From Lampris incognitus (taxonomy: Eukaryota > Chordata > Actinopteri > Lampriformes > Lampridae): DNA of 64,000 nucleotides. Where the stretch lies: contig NC_079212.1 in NCBI RefSeq assembly GCF_029633865.1, positions 103,393,584 through 103,457,583 on the forward strand, read 5' to 3'. The notes under the pieces were generated by a model. The model did not search any database. It had not been told where the DNA came from and saw only the letters and a program-made list of their open reading frames with translations. Shown one piece after another: positions 34,891 to 46,149 of the stretch. A program made the position numbers and the translations under genes. Each line of letters starts with the position of its first letter. Position 1 is the first letter of the stretch.

Positions 34891-35368
34891 ACTTGGTTGA
34901 TGAGTGTGTGTGTGTGTGTGTGTGTGTTAACTCTGTCCCTTTCTTTCCCCCTCTCTCATTTTTTTTCCCTTGCTGCCTTTTTGCTCAGCCCATGGCTCCA
35001 GCTACAGTCCAGGCCCTCCCACTGCCCCTCTTGAAGAGGTTTGTCAATCGATGCACTTGTCAACTTAGCACGACACACATGATGTGCTTTAACATGATCT
35101 GGAGTGAGATTCTCTTATTGCTAATGTATGTGACTATGGTTGTTTATCAGGAATCAGAAACACTGTCATTTCATTTCAAGTACTTGCGTACATGAAATGA
35201 AATGAAATGAAATATTGTTTCCCCCAGCCCACAACAGTGCAACACAAAGACAAAAACATATCCAAAAACTACATGAACACATATATCCAAACTAACACAT
35301 GTATCCAAACTAAAAAAAAATAAATACTGTCCAGCAGAACGAATGCCAGCCGATGACTGTCGTAACTG
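34891..35368. other. 5' flank of OR2 with a GT microsatellite and GAAAT run
   Basis: 34902-34928 is (GT)n. 35190-35213 is a short GAAAT/ATGAA run flanked by similar sequence in inverse order. No gene seen. Confidence 0.5.
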
Positions 35369-35850
35369 CCAGCACAAACTGACTGCTAATAATCAGACAT
35401 TTACTGTGGTCAATTCAAGACAGCTTTCAGAGGTGGGTCAGAGGTCTAATCTGGTCTGTATATTTAAGCTGGTATTTCAGGCTAGCATGATCTGATTTAC
35501 TGGAGTCATACCTAATTTTAAAGCGCAGAGATTCTCCTCTTTAAAATGAGCATTGGCTTTCCATCCTAGCACAAACTGGATGCTAATAATGAGACAATTA
35601 TTGTGGTCAATATCAGACAGCTTCCAGAGGTGGGTCAGAGGTCAAATCTGGTCTCTATATTTAAGCTGGTATTTCAGGCTACCATGATCTGACTTACTGG
35701 AATCATACCTCATCTTAAAGCTTGTGTTCTCCTCTTTAAAAGGAGTATTGGCTTTCCATTCCAGCATAAACTGGATGCTGGATGCTAATAATGAGACATT
35801 TAGTGTGGTCAATATCAGACAGCTTCCAGAGGTCGGTCAGAGGTTAAACT
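35369..35850. repeat. Tandem repeat, unit about 196 bp, about 2.4 copies
   Basis: Units begin AGCACAAACTGACTGCTAAT (35371), AGCACAAACTGGATGCTAAT (35568) and AGCATAAACTGGATGC (35763), periods 197 and 195. Each contains CAGAGGTGGGTCAGAGGT and TTTAAGCTGGTATTTCAGGC. The units differ by a modest number of substitutions. The third is cut short near 35850. A small GGATGCT duplication lies in the third unit. Confidence 0.88.
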
Positions 35851-36207
35851 TATTTGACTTACAATGCTTAAAAATGCTGCTAATAGAATGATTTGCTTTT
35901 TTAAGCTACAGGACATGTTTAGGCGTGTCCAGGAATGTGTTTATTTAATTGTAACCTCATTAGAAATTACTTTTATACAAGTAGTTACATTTTGTCACAA
36001 CCTTACTCAGTCTGGGAGCCATCACCACTGATGACTAGGGCTAGCAGTTAGCTTAGCCTACCCCGCTTCCGCATTCTGTCAGACCGCCCTCAGTGTAACC
36101 TCTTCGGGTGCAGCACCGGGCAGGGCCATGGTCCCTGGGCCTGCAGGACGCCGCAGACCAAGCTGTCCCAGCCAATCCAGCACCAGCTCTCCCAGTCATC
36201 AAACTAA
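35851..36207. other. Spacer with a GC-rich island, no gene
   Basis: 36060-36190 is GC-rich next to the SINE fragment. No open frame or known domain seen. Confidence 0.4.
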
Positions 36208-36432
36208 TAGTGTGATCCTCCCACGTGCTACGTCCCCCTGGTGAAACTCCTCACTGTCGGGTGAAAAGGAGCAGCTCGTGACTCCACATATATCAGAAGA
36301 GGCATGTGGTAGTGTGCAGCTCCCCTCGGATCAGCAGAAGAGGTGGAGCAGCGACCAGGATGGCTTGGAAGAGTGGGGTAATTGGCCAGATACAATTGGG
36401 GAGAAAAAGGGGGAAAATTCCACACAAAAAAA
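36208..36432 (+). mobile_element. 3' half of a family-A SINE
   Basis: It starts GTGTGATCCTCCCACGTGCT and runs through GGAGCAGCGACCAGGATGGC to a G/A-rich tail, matching the second half of the copies at 28704 and 43936. The tRNA-like head is missing. Confidence 0.8.
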
Positions 36433-36739
36433 ATGTTTGTAAGTGATGCATTTATTAGTTGGCATGATCCATAGGAAATCAGCTTCACAACTGTTTTTCC
36501 CAGTTAACCTAAAAGCCCCCATTTCTCTTAATGTCAGTTGTCAGAGGAGGATTTTTATTTAGAAATGTGTGTTTTATCATGGTACCACACATTACTTAAG
36601 TACAATGAAAACACCTATTGAAAGCTAACATCAAAATTAAATCAGTAATTTCATGTGATATGTTAAAGTTCTCATAAAAGCAATATAAGTTTACATTTTA
36701 GGGCAATTAGTTAAAGCTCATGTAACACAGCATGACATA

Positions 36740-37345
36740 CAATCGGTGCAGAGAATAAGCATATCGACAACAAATTAAAATGGGATATCAACACCAACTC
36801 CAACATCAAAAAGGCACAAAAACGACTTTACTTCCTGATGCAACTTAGGAAGTAAAGGGTCAATGAAGAGCTAATGGTCCAATTTTACACCACCATCATC
36901 CAAAGCATCCTCACATCCTGCTTTACAGTCTGGTATGGATCATAAAAACCAAGCTCCAACGGACAGTGACAAAGGCCTCCAGAATCTTTGGACGTGACCT
37001 CCCCCCAGATATCTCTCTTCACCACCCACACAGACAACCAGGCTGGCAAGATCACCCAAATCAGCCAACTAATTCTTTAAACTCATGCCATCAGGAGGAG
37101 GCTATGGGCCATTCAGTTAACAAAAAAAAAAACACCTGTTGCAAAGAGATAGAACTCTCAACTCCATCCCCTCCAAACCATGGCCCCCCATACCCCTTAA
37201 TGACTATGTTATTGTTGTTGTGTGTGTCCTATGAGTATTTGCTGTATGTTTGGTATGCTAACATGGAGCTGCCATGCTGTACTGTGAATAAATACTGCCA
37301 ACCTGGATGTGTGGCAGTAAAGCTTCTTGAATCTTGAAGGTCATT
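36740..37345 (+). mobile_element. L2-clade LINE 3' remnant (copy A)
   Basis: Broken frames read KKAQKRLYFLMQLRK and FYTTIIQSILTSCFTVWYGS, then FTTHTDNQAGK-like, typical of the end of fish L2 ORF2. The 3' end is close to GTAAAGCTTCTTGAATCTTG (37318-37337). It is matched in copy B. Confidence 0.72.
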
Positions 37346-37607
37346 CAAGATAGTGTTATTTACTTGTTGAAAAAAAAAAATCCTGCCTGAGATTCAAAAG
37401 ATATTTCACTGGCAGGAAACTAGTGGTGATAGGCTAGACATTAGGCCTGGAGACATGGGGCTGTAATTTCCTTGGTAGTTTTCTAGATCAGCACAATTTG
37501 TTGATAATATTACCCACTGGGAGAAGGGTGACATTGGACTTTAGGGGATAAAAAAAAAAACACCAAACAAGGCTGTCATGGGATTGTATGTTCAGTGTTC
37601 CCTTTTC

Positions 37608-40600
37608 TTATAAAGGTCTCTTAAATATGGTTTGTGGATGAATGGTTATGGTTACTTTACATGTCAGATACCTCCTCAGATAACTCCTGAGCTTCTTGTC
37701 ACGTAAGCCATAGATAATCGGACTAATGGATCTTGGTAGAATCTGTATAATGATGTAGCAAGCAAAGAGGGAGTCCACATAGTTTTCTGGTGACCATTTC
37801 TTCAAAACTGGTGTGAACATGGGGCCTACATATATAGTCATACACAACAGCATTTGAAATCCGTGGAGAAGGATAGTATTCCTGGCCTTTTTAGCATCCT
37901 TTTTAGCTGCCTTGGCAGTGAATAGGATCCTGAAATATGTATAGAATAGGATGAACCAAACTATGACCAGAAACACGACATAGCAGGCATTCTTCTTCTT
38001 GGTGAGATGGGGACTAGGAAACACATTGTGCCGTAGACAGAAGACCTTGGAGTGAAAAAACTCCTGGGGTTCAATAGCCAGGGTGATGAAGAGATCAGGC
38101 AGTACAGAGGTCATGGAAGTCACCCAGATCAAAACGATAAGCAGGTATGTTCTTTTGACCGTACAGATCTGGGTGCAGTGGAGGGGGAGACAGATGGCAA
38201 TGTAGCACTCTACTGCCATGCAAGCCAGATTCAATGGGGTGTTTTCGGTGGTGAAAAGTGTGATTAGGACAATGGTGCAACAGAGGGACACATGGAGTGT
38301 GTACATGGTGTAACTGAGGATGAAAAGGAAGACTGTTAGCATCAGCTGGATCATATCATTGACCACCAGGTGGATGAACAGGATATAGCGAGGGTTCATG
38401 TTGAAGACCTGGAGGAAAGAAAGGAAAGGAAATGAGAGACAAGGGCTAGAAGGAGAGCTTAAATGACTAAATGAAAAATATTGAAGGGTGGATGGAGAAT
38501 ACAGCATAGATGGAAGAAGCTTGGTAAAGTGTGAGGAAGAGAGGGATTTCTTAAAGGAATGATTATTACTGAAAATGTACTTTCGGATATACTTTTTTCA
38601 GACCCCTTTAACCAACTTTGTAGCTGCATATTTATAAGAGTGCCATGTAAAGTATGGCTTAGAATTTTTCTTTTTTTTTATGGAGCACCTTTCCAGATCT
38701 CAAGGTGGCTTAACAATAATAAGTATCAATGCAACACAAACAGCAACAATCAGACATATTCAGAATATGGTGAGATAGAACGAGAGACGCAACACTGTAA
38801 GAAGAGATGAGTCTTTAAATTAGATTTCAAAGATAAATTGGGGCAATTTCACAGATGCTTTGTGGGAGTGAATGACAGTTTTAGGAGCCATGAAACAGAG
38901 CCCTGCCACCCATAGAAGACAATCTGAATGTGGGAATGGAGGGTAAACCAGCACTGGAGGACCCTGCTGTACTGGAAGGAACCTATGGATGAAAAAGTTC
39001 AGAAAAATACTGTGGGGCAAGACTATGTAGAGCTCTGTAGGTCAGGAGAAGAATTTTGTAATGAATACGGGATGAAACTGGTAATCAGTGGAGAGAAGTA
39101 AGGATGACGGTGATGAAAGCTGAGGGTTTGGTGTGTCATCTCCTCCTCCCTCTGCAATGGCCCATCTACTAGGCACTGGCCCCTGATCCCCATCATCACC
39201 TGTACTATTCCCACTCACAAAGAGCAATTTTATGTCCTTTAAATTTTCCTTTAAAGGACATACACTCACTAGCCACTTTATTAGGCACACCTGTCCAACT
39301 GCTCGTCAACGCAAATTTCTAATCAGCCAATCACATGGCAGCAACTCAATGCATTTAGGCATGTAGACATGGTCAAGACGATCTGCTGCAGTTCAAACCG
39401 AGCATCAGAATGGGGAAGAAAGGTGATTTAAGTCACTTTGAACGTGGCATGGTTGTTGGTGCCAGACGGGCTGGTCTGAGTATTTCAGAAACTGCTGATC
39501 TACTGGGATTTTCACACACAACCATCTCTAGGGTTTACAGAGAATGGTCCGAAAAAGAGAAAATATCCAGTGAGCGGCAGTTCTGTGGGCGAAAATGCCT
39601 TGTTGATGCCAGAGGTCAGAGGAGAATGGCCAGACTGGTTCGAGCTGATAGAAAGGCAACAGTAACTCAAATAACCACTCATTACAACCGAGGTATGCAG
39701 AAGAGCATCTCTGAACGCACAACACGTCGAACCTTGAGGCAGATGGGTTACAGCAGCAGAAGACCACACCGGGTGCCACTCCTCTCAGCTAAGAACAGGA
39801 AACTGAGGCTACAATTTGCACAGGCTCACCAAAATTGGACAATAGAAGATTGGAAAAACGTTGCCTGGTCTGATGAATCTCGATTTCTGCTGCGACATTC
39901 GGATGGTAGGGTCAGAATTTGGCGTCAACAACATGAAAGCATGGATCCATCCTGCCTTGTATCAACGGTTCAGGCTGGTGGTGGTGGTGTAATGGTGTGG
40001 GGGATATTTTCTTGGCACACTTTGGGCCCCTTAGTACCAATTGAGCATCGTGTCAACGCCACAGCCTACCTGAGTATTGTTGCTGACCATGTCCATCCCC
40101 TTTATGACCACAGTGTTCCCATCTTCTGATGGCTACTTCCAGCAGGATAACGCGCTGTGTCATAAAGCTCGAATCATCTCAGACTGGTTTCTTGAACATG
40201 ACAATGAGTTCACTGTAGTCAAATGGCCTCCACAGTCACCAGATCTCAATCCAATAGAGCACCTTTGGGATGTGGTGGACCGGGAGATTCGCATCATGGA
40301 TGTGCAGCCGACAAATCTGCAGCAACTGCGTGATGCTATCATGTCAATATGGACCAAACTCTCTGAGGAATGTTTCCAGTACCTTGTTGAATCTATGCCA
40401 CGAACGATTAAGGCAGTTCTGAAGGCAAAAGGGGGTCCAACCTGGTACTAGCAAGGTGTACCTAATAAAGTGGCCAGTGAGTGTATGTCCTTTGATTGTA
40501 TGATACTTCTTCCCATGTGTCGAGACTTTACCTCCCTTTTATGGTTCTGTCTATACTCCATTTATCTTAGCTTGTCTATCTTTATGCCAACAAGTAAATA

Positions 40601-41922
40601 ACTCTTGTTACATTCTTGGTTTCTGACTATTGCCTCTCCCTTGCTTTGGTTCGATTAACACTTTAATTAAACCACATCTGAATTTACATCCAGTGTCATG
40701 GAGGATTATTTACACAATTTTACCATTGACTGAACAAGAAGATTAAGTCAGGAAAGAATACCGGTTTCCTTCTATATAATTAAAAAAGACTTTTGTTTTA
40801 CAGCTGAAGCTGGTGAATCACTGTCATTTCCCCAGGCACTTGCTACAATACATGTTTGAATCGAGGCAGTGAAAAGCCCTGAAGGTGCTGACAGTTTCAG
40901 ACATGCATGTACTTACTATGAAAATGATGGAAATGCAATTTCATTGCCTATGAGAGGCTCTCTAAATGACTGGAACATCCTGACATTGAGTAACAAGTAT
41001 TATGCAAAGATTTATTTCTAAAGTGCATCTAAAAGTACTTAAGAAATCTAGTGGCATTCACCGATTATTTTTCTTCTAGATTTGTTCATTTGTCAGATCA
41101 AAATTTAAGAGTGGTGCAGATCTGTTGCACATGAATGAACACAAATAGCCCAGTTCCTCAGCTGTTTCTTTTGAGGAGTACAGGTGTTGTGTTGTGCAGG
41201 TACAAATGGGGGAAAATTGATAAAATGCACTTATCAAATACAGGTAGAACTTAACATACTGCACTTTTGAAACAATTTCCCCCATTAGACAATGACAAGA
41301 TTCAGAATTGGCACTCTTTATAGTATCTTTTTGATGTATTAACTATGCTTGAAGGTATTCAGATTGGAGTCATACATTTGACTTTCATGTAAGAACAATT
41401 TTGGGCTGTTTAGGGCATTTTGTGAATGTGACAGTGATTTCTTTTATGGGCTTCTTGTAAGTTGCAAGTAGGCAACTTTCTTCTAACACAATTTCTTTAT
41501 ATTTGGTGAAATTCCCATATATATGCATAGATTAGACGATATGAATTTTGTCAGGCAAACTCATACACACATGAAACTGGTATGGAGGGAAGGGTTACAG
41601 GAGAGAAGGAAAAAGCAGAGCGGGGGGGGGGCATTTTTTTAGGGATGCATGGCCTTGTACTAGTAACCAGTCTAGCCTCACAACGTTTCCTTCCCTTGAG
41701 TGCCTAACTCTCTTGCCAGCTGTTATCATTCCTGATTTGATAATGGAAATGACAAGAATGGAACAGGCAAACCTGGTGTTTACGGAAGGTGTGAATGAGG
41801 CTTGCATTGATGAAATTGATGGAGATGCCGATAGCCACAACGATTACATTCTTGGTCACAGCTTTGGTGTAGGAGTCCCGATAGTTCACAACCACAGTTA
41901 CATTAGTGGATGACACGTTCAT
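37608..41922 (-). CDS. OR3: odorant receptor 131-2-like, seven-TM GPCR, Tc1 element in its coding intron
   Basis: Coding exons are 41922-41773 (50 codons) and 38408-37608 (266 codons plus stop), 316 aa. The start is the first ATG after an acceptor at 41949. Exon one: [20 protein letters not shown], two glycosylation sites and TM1, ending FRKHQ at a GTTTGC donor. Exon two begins [11 protein letters not shown] after CCTCCAG. Motifs: [13 protein letters not shown] (TM3), [15 protein letters not shown] (TM6), [19 protein letters not shown] (TM7 and tail). The intron is 3,364 bp and holds a Tc1-like element (39263-40483) plus a dispersed repeat. About 22 residues differ from OR4 (about 93% identity by eye). 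The frame is intact. The long intron with an insertion could affect splicing; nothing in the sequence shows that it does. Confidence 0.9.
38660..39240. repeat. Dispersed repeat in the OR3 intron (also in the OR4 intron)
   Basis: The block begins near GGAGCACCTTTCCAGATCTC and includes CCACCCATAGAAGACAATCT and GAGCTCTGTAGGTCAGGAGA. It resembles a non-autonomous repeat spread in fish genomes (recalled, not searched). The equivalent stretch in copy B is about 56490-57060, so it predates the duplication. Confidence 0.45.
39263..40483 (+). mobile_element. Tc1/mariner transposon, DD36E (Incomer-like)
   Basis: Thirty-base inverted repeats, CACTCACTAGCCACTTTATT... at 39263-39292 and its complement at 40454-40483, differ at two positions. 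The TA target duplication lies at 39261-39262 and 40484-40485. The body is 1,221 bp and holds one transposase gene. Copy B of the duplication has no insertion at the equivalent place, so it came after the duplication, or the B copy was lost. The preserved ends and near-intact gene indicate a young copy. Confidence 0.95.
39410..40451 (+). pseudogene. Tc1-type transposase with one frameshift
   Basis: The protein starts [20 protein letters not shown], with a paired helix-turn-helix DNA-binding region (about residues 1-120: [20 protein letters not shown], then GRK). The catalytic residues are WSDESRF (first Asp, about 39870), [11 protein letters not shown] (second Asp, about 40145) and [11 protein letters not shown] (Glu, about 40256). 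Thirty-six residues separate the second Asp from the Glu, so this is DD36E, as in the family named Incomer, rather than the DD34E of classic Tc1. One extra base in the C-run at 40097-40100 shifts the frame; otherwise the 345-aa-class gene reads through to GGPTWY and stop. Confidence 0.92.
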
Positions 41923-43337
41923 CTTTTGGTGACTCAATGTATTAAAGTCTACAGTAAAACAAGAAAAAGAAGGGTTTTTTCCCCCAATAAATATTGAAAT
42001 AAGCATGAAACAAAATATTCAAAATATATGCAACCATATAGTTACTTTTGACATTTTGACCATTCATGCATCTCTTCTAAATCATCTACTTTACAATTTT
42101 TTTTTACATTTTTACGTGACCTTTACCCAGTAAGTCCCCTAAAGCTTCAGAATCTCTTTTGCAAGGATGACATGGCCCAGGTGGCAGCTTACAAACACAG
42201 TACAAATTGACTGACTCAATAAAAAAATTCAGTAATTTAGTGTCTTAATATCACATTTAATATTATACTGTTACGTCGATAAATTAAAATGTGCATATGC
42301 CATTTTGACAGTCATAGTTTTACACAATTTTTCATACTAACCTCTACTATATCTGTTAATATGATTTCATTTCCAAACCCCCCCCCCCCAAAACTAAATA
42401 ATGCATAAAGCACACTAAATGCTTCGTATGCACTGGTTTGATTACATAAAACATTTTGCAAGTGATTTACTAAACTTCAGAGATATTTTATCTTGCCAAG
42501 CTAGACAGCACTCATTAGTTTAACCCTCAGAGTTCCTGTATTCTACAACTGAGAGCTTTTTATTATGAGTGTTTTAAAAAGGACATTTCTGAAAACACCA
42601 AAATGGAATTTCCCACTAGGTACTTTGTAGAGGAATTATGGCCCTTTTTTTTTTCCTTTCCCAGTTGGAACAGTATACAGTATAGAGTTTGTGTACCAAA
42701 CACAAATTCCCCTGGCCTTGGTCGTGTGGCTAATAAAACAATCTAATCTAATTTATACATATGAGCACTTACCTCAAATGTCAGGTGGGGGAGTCAACAT
42801 AGCATAATAAAAACAAAAACACAGTAATTAGAACATGCGATTATAGCTATTATTGTAGCTTGTTGAAAGATTAAAGCATGAACATATTTCACGACAATTG
42901 TTCTTTCTACAACTGTACTTTGTGTGTTTAAAACTGTTAAAAATTGTCCTCGTGACTAGTGATAAAATATGTTAAAGACTGGGTGCAAGAGTGTTTTCAT
43001 TCTAAATTTAAAAAAAAAATCCCATCCAACATATCTTAGCTCAATAAAAATGTTTGAAAATTTACTCATTGCAAAAAAAAAAGAGCTCAGCAAACCAAAC
43101 TTAATAGAATTACTGTAGTGTTGGGATAATCAGCATGTGCACCACCACCGCCGCTGCACACCTAGGCAAGGAAACTCAAATACCAATATACAATACCAGT
43201 CAAATCAGGACAATATTTTTTACTCTTTAAAAAGCCATTCTGCACTACAGTCATTGCAGTGCTGCTGTCAGATCCACTCTGATGTACTTTGTATAGCAAT
43301 ATTGACTATGCATAAAATGCAGACAGTTGATACTTAC

Positions 43338-43408
43338 TTTGCAACAGCAATTAGATCAAGATGTTGATATGACCTGCCTGCAGATTTGAAGGCACGGCTC
43401 TATATGTA
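43338..43408 (-). promoter_or_regulatory. OR3 promoter and leader exon
   Basis: Minus-strand TACATATAGAG at 43408-43398 is a weak TATA-like box. A leader exon from about 43375 would end GTTGCAAA at 43338 before a strong GTAAGTATC donor. The acceptor (ACTGTAG) is at 41949, giving a 1,389-bp leader intron. The same elements are conserved in copy B. Confidence 0.6.
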
Positions 43409-43935
43409 CACAGGAGGACCATTACTAATCAACAGGAGGGGTGTGTTGTATTGATGTGCGCATGCATGCATATTGCCAGACAATGCATGTTTCTGTTTGT
43501 GTCTGTTAATGTTGATTAACTTCTCAATGAAGTACAAATTAAAGATTAACTAAACCCTAGACCATTTTTGCGAGCTTGCTGAAATCTATAGGGTAAAAAC
43601 CATGTAAATGTTAAAACATGCCAGGCTGGTCTTGGTGCTATGTGATGATAGCATAGCAGGATAAACATGGCTGCAGATAATGATACTGATAATTGCTCTT
43701 TTTGATTTAGGTTTAGCAGCACATCTGTTAGCTTTGACAGACAGAGCAGGCACTAACAATTGCCAATAGTATGCTGGGTTTTTTAGTACACCTACATCCA
43801 ACAGAGCGATTAATAATGTTATCTGCAGCTGTGTTTAAAACAGCAGTAAAAACATTTTTTGCTTTAACTTAATCAATATGAACTACATGTTGATTGTACA
43901 GTGTAATGACTATAGAATAATGACACCTTCGGCAT
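43409..43935. other. 5' flank of OR3, no gene
   Basis: The duplication ends near 43552. The remainder is AT-rich with no frame or repeat that I recognise. Confidence 0.5.
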
Positions 43936-44328
43936 TTAGATTAGTTTCCTACTCCGTTGCCTACCAACACAGGGATCGTCGATTCGAATCCCTATATTAC
44001 CTTCGGGCGACCCTGCGGACACAATTGGCCGTGTCTGTGGAGGGGAAGCCAGATGTGGGTATGTGTCCAGGTCGCTGCATTAGCGCCTCCTCTGGGCAGC
44101 AGGGGCGCCAGTTCGGGGGGGGGGGGACTGGGAGGAATAGTGTGATCCTCCTACGCGCTATGTCCCCCTGGCGAAACTCCTCACCATCGGGTGAAAAGAA
44201 GTGGCTGGTGACTCCACATGTATCGGTGGAAGAATGCGTTAGTCGGCAGCACCTCTATGGACAGGCAGAGGGGGTGGAGCAGCAACCGGGACAGCTCGGA
44301 AGAGTGGGATAATTGGCCGGATACAATT
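43936..44328 (+). mobile_element. tRNA-derived SINE (family A), worn head
   Basis: GTTGCCTACCAACACAGGGA then ATTCGAATCCC (B box), CACAATTGGCCGTGTCTGTG and GGCAGAGGGGGTGGAGCAGC match the family-A copies. The first ~20 bases of the head are degraded. The tail stops at GCCGGATACAATT, directly before the THAP-element sequence. Confidence 0.8.
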
Positions 44329-44499
44329 CACACTTCGCTAAGCCACGCCCCCGAAACGCAGACTGGCCAGTTGCAGCGCAGCATAGGACAGGCTCCGACA
44401 GAGGTCCAAAACTTCCCATGGCGGCGCTCCGTTGACTCCAATGCAAAAGTTTCAGATTTTCTTCATTTTCGAGCTGGTTTTGTGGACTTTTAGCTAGTT

Positions 44500-44699
44500 A
44501 TGGTTAAACGTTGTGCCTGGAGCACTTCTAATAGTGACACTCGTTACCTGGAGAGGTTAGAAGGAGATGTACGTTTTTCCCCTTTCCAAAACCAAAATCA
44601 AACCCTGAAAAGTGTAGGCTGTGGATAAAGCTATGCGGACGTCCTCAAATCCAGTTGAACCCATCAAAGATCAACAAGCACAGCTTTTTCTGCTCCAAG
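44500..44699 (+). pseudogene. THAP zinc-finger exon with frameshift
   Basis: ATG 44500 starts MVKRCAWSTSNSDTRYLERL. In another frame the domain goes on KPKSNPEKCRLWIKLCGRPQ and QLNPSKINKHSFFCSK to a GTAAGT donor at 44700. One base appears to be missing in the T-run near 44573-44577. The second Cys of the zinc finger is Ser here (AWSTS rather than AWGTC), so zinc binding would be impaired even in frame. Upstream, CCATGGCGGCGCTCCG looks like a promoter-proximal motif. Confidence 0.75.
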
Positions 44700-44960
44700 G
44701 TAAGTAATTACTTTTATTAACCGTAAAATAATGTTAAAGCTTAACGAACTTCGCAACATTAACTAAGGAGGTTGGATCTTGGCGAAGGGTCAATGGGGGG
44801 GGGGGGCATCCATATCCGATAAGCCTCGCATTCACTATGCAATTCTTTCTGCCACCGAGTATGATCTCTCGGGAAATTTAAAGCTCGATTTATGGCACAA
44901 AGGAAGGGCGTCAACCATTGCAATACTAAAATAGGGAGAGGATAATGATTTTGACACTTT

Positions 44961-45183
44961 CCATGGCGGCGCTCCGTTTACTCCGATGCAAAAGTTTCAG
45001 ATTTTCTTCAATTTCGAGTTGGTTTTTTGGACTTTTAGCTAGTTATGGTTAAACGTTGTGCCTGGGGCACTTGTAACAGTGACACTCGTTACTTAGCAAA
45101 ATTAACTAAGGGGGGGCTTAGGGGGGGCTTAGCGAAGGGTCAATTGGAGGAAAAAAATAAGTTCCGATAAGCCTCCCATTCAG
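44961..45183 (+). repeat. Second copy of the THAP promoter and start
   Basis: 44961-45094 repeats 44417-44552 (CCATGGCGGCGCTCCGTT through the start MVKRCAWGTCNSDTRYL), here with the intact Cys pair. 45130-45183 repeats 44778-44832 (GCGAAGGGTCAAT, then CCGATAAGCCTC). The sequence in between is shorter than in the first copy, so this copy lost the rest of the THAP exon. It is cut off by a gypsy scrap at 45184. Confidence 0.8.
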
Positions 45184-45770
45184 CTTGGTGAACACCGTGG
45201 CGTGAGTGAGTGGCTCGAACTTGGAACTCATAAGGGGGAGTGGATATTTATTTTTCACCGTGATGGCATTTAACTGTCGATAATCTATGCAAGGCCTCAG
45301 GCTGCCCTCCTTCTTTGCCACAAAAAAGAAGCCCGCTGCCACCGGGGAAGACGAGGGCCTAATGATTCCTGAGGCCAGGGACTCTGATATAATTGCGCAT
45401 AGACTCCTTCTCCGGGACGGAGAGGTTATACAGCCGACCGGTGGGAAGGGCGGCCCTGGGAAGGAGATCTATGGCGCAATCATAGGGACGGTGAGGGGGG
45501 AGAGAAAGTGCACTGTCCTTACTAAATACAGGGGCTAAATCGTGATATGGGAGGAACACGAGTGAGATCCATGGGAGGAGGCACGGGTCTGAGACCTCTG
45601 GACGGAGAGTGGGCGGAGCGAAGGCAGTTGGCATGACACGCAATGCTCCAACCCAAAATCCGCCCAGTAGACCAAGAGATGTGGGGATCGTGCCGTTCCA
45701 ACCACGGTCTTCCTAACACCAGGGGCGCTGTGGGGGCGTGCAAAACCAAAAAACGCATATAGTAAGGGAA
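45184..45770 (-). mobile_element. Ty3/gypsy fragment (protease end to RT start), broken fossil
   Basis: Minus strand: the end of the protease region (about 45750-45640), a linker, and the first part of reverse transcriptase ([12 protein letters not shown] and [15 protein letters not shown], about 45340-45260). It is related to the element at 204-4791 but is a separate copy. No LTR is seen. It is a fragment with a few breaks. Confidence 0.8.
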
Positions 45771-46149
45771 ATATATGAAAATCTGGGAACTAAATCCTTA
45801 CCAATAAATTTCTTCACCAATGTATTTGTAAGGGTGTGTAACAGCATGTATTAAAATGTTGAAATTCAACTCCCGTGGGAAACCTCGTAAAAAACTGTTC
45901 AAAGTTGGGGCACCCATAACCGATTTTCAAAAAATCGAAAATGTTTAATTTGGCCTTAAGTAACTTGTGAGGGGTCAAATTAGGGGTTTTTCACGATTCT
46001 GAGTTGATTGCAAGCATTAGTTTTTCACCCAAACCACTCCTTGGTGGAAAAGCGGCCACACCTACTTTTACATTTAAATTTTAAGTAGCTTTATTAGTTT
46101 ATTTCAATATCTTGCATAATACTTAGAGCAAATACTGATCCACTATATC

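Larger units (their letters stand above)
36650..43552. repeat. Segmental duplication, copy A (contains OR3)
   Basis: Sequence from ATGTTAAAGTTCTCAT near 36660 to AAATTAAAGATTAACTA near 43551 is repeated in the same order at 54472-59339. It includes an L2 scrap, the receptor exons, the coding intron, the leader exon and the promoter. Copy A is longer because it carries a 1.2-kb Tc1-like insertion (39263-40483) and about 0.88 kb in the leader intron (about 42108-42990) that copy B lacks. Confidence 0.93.
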
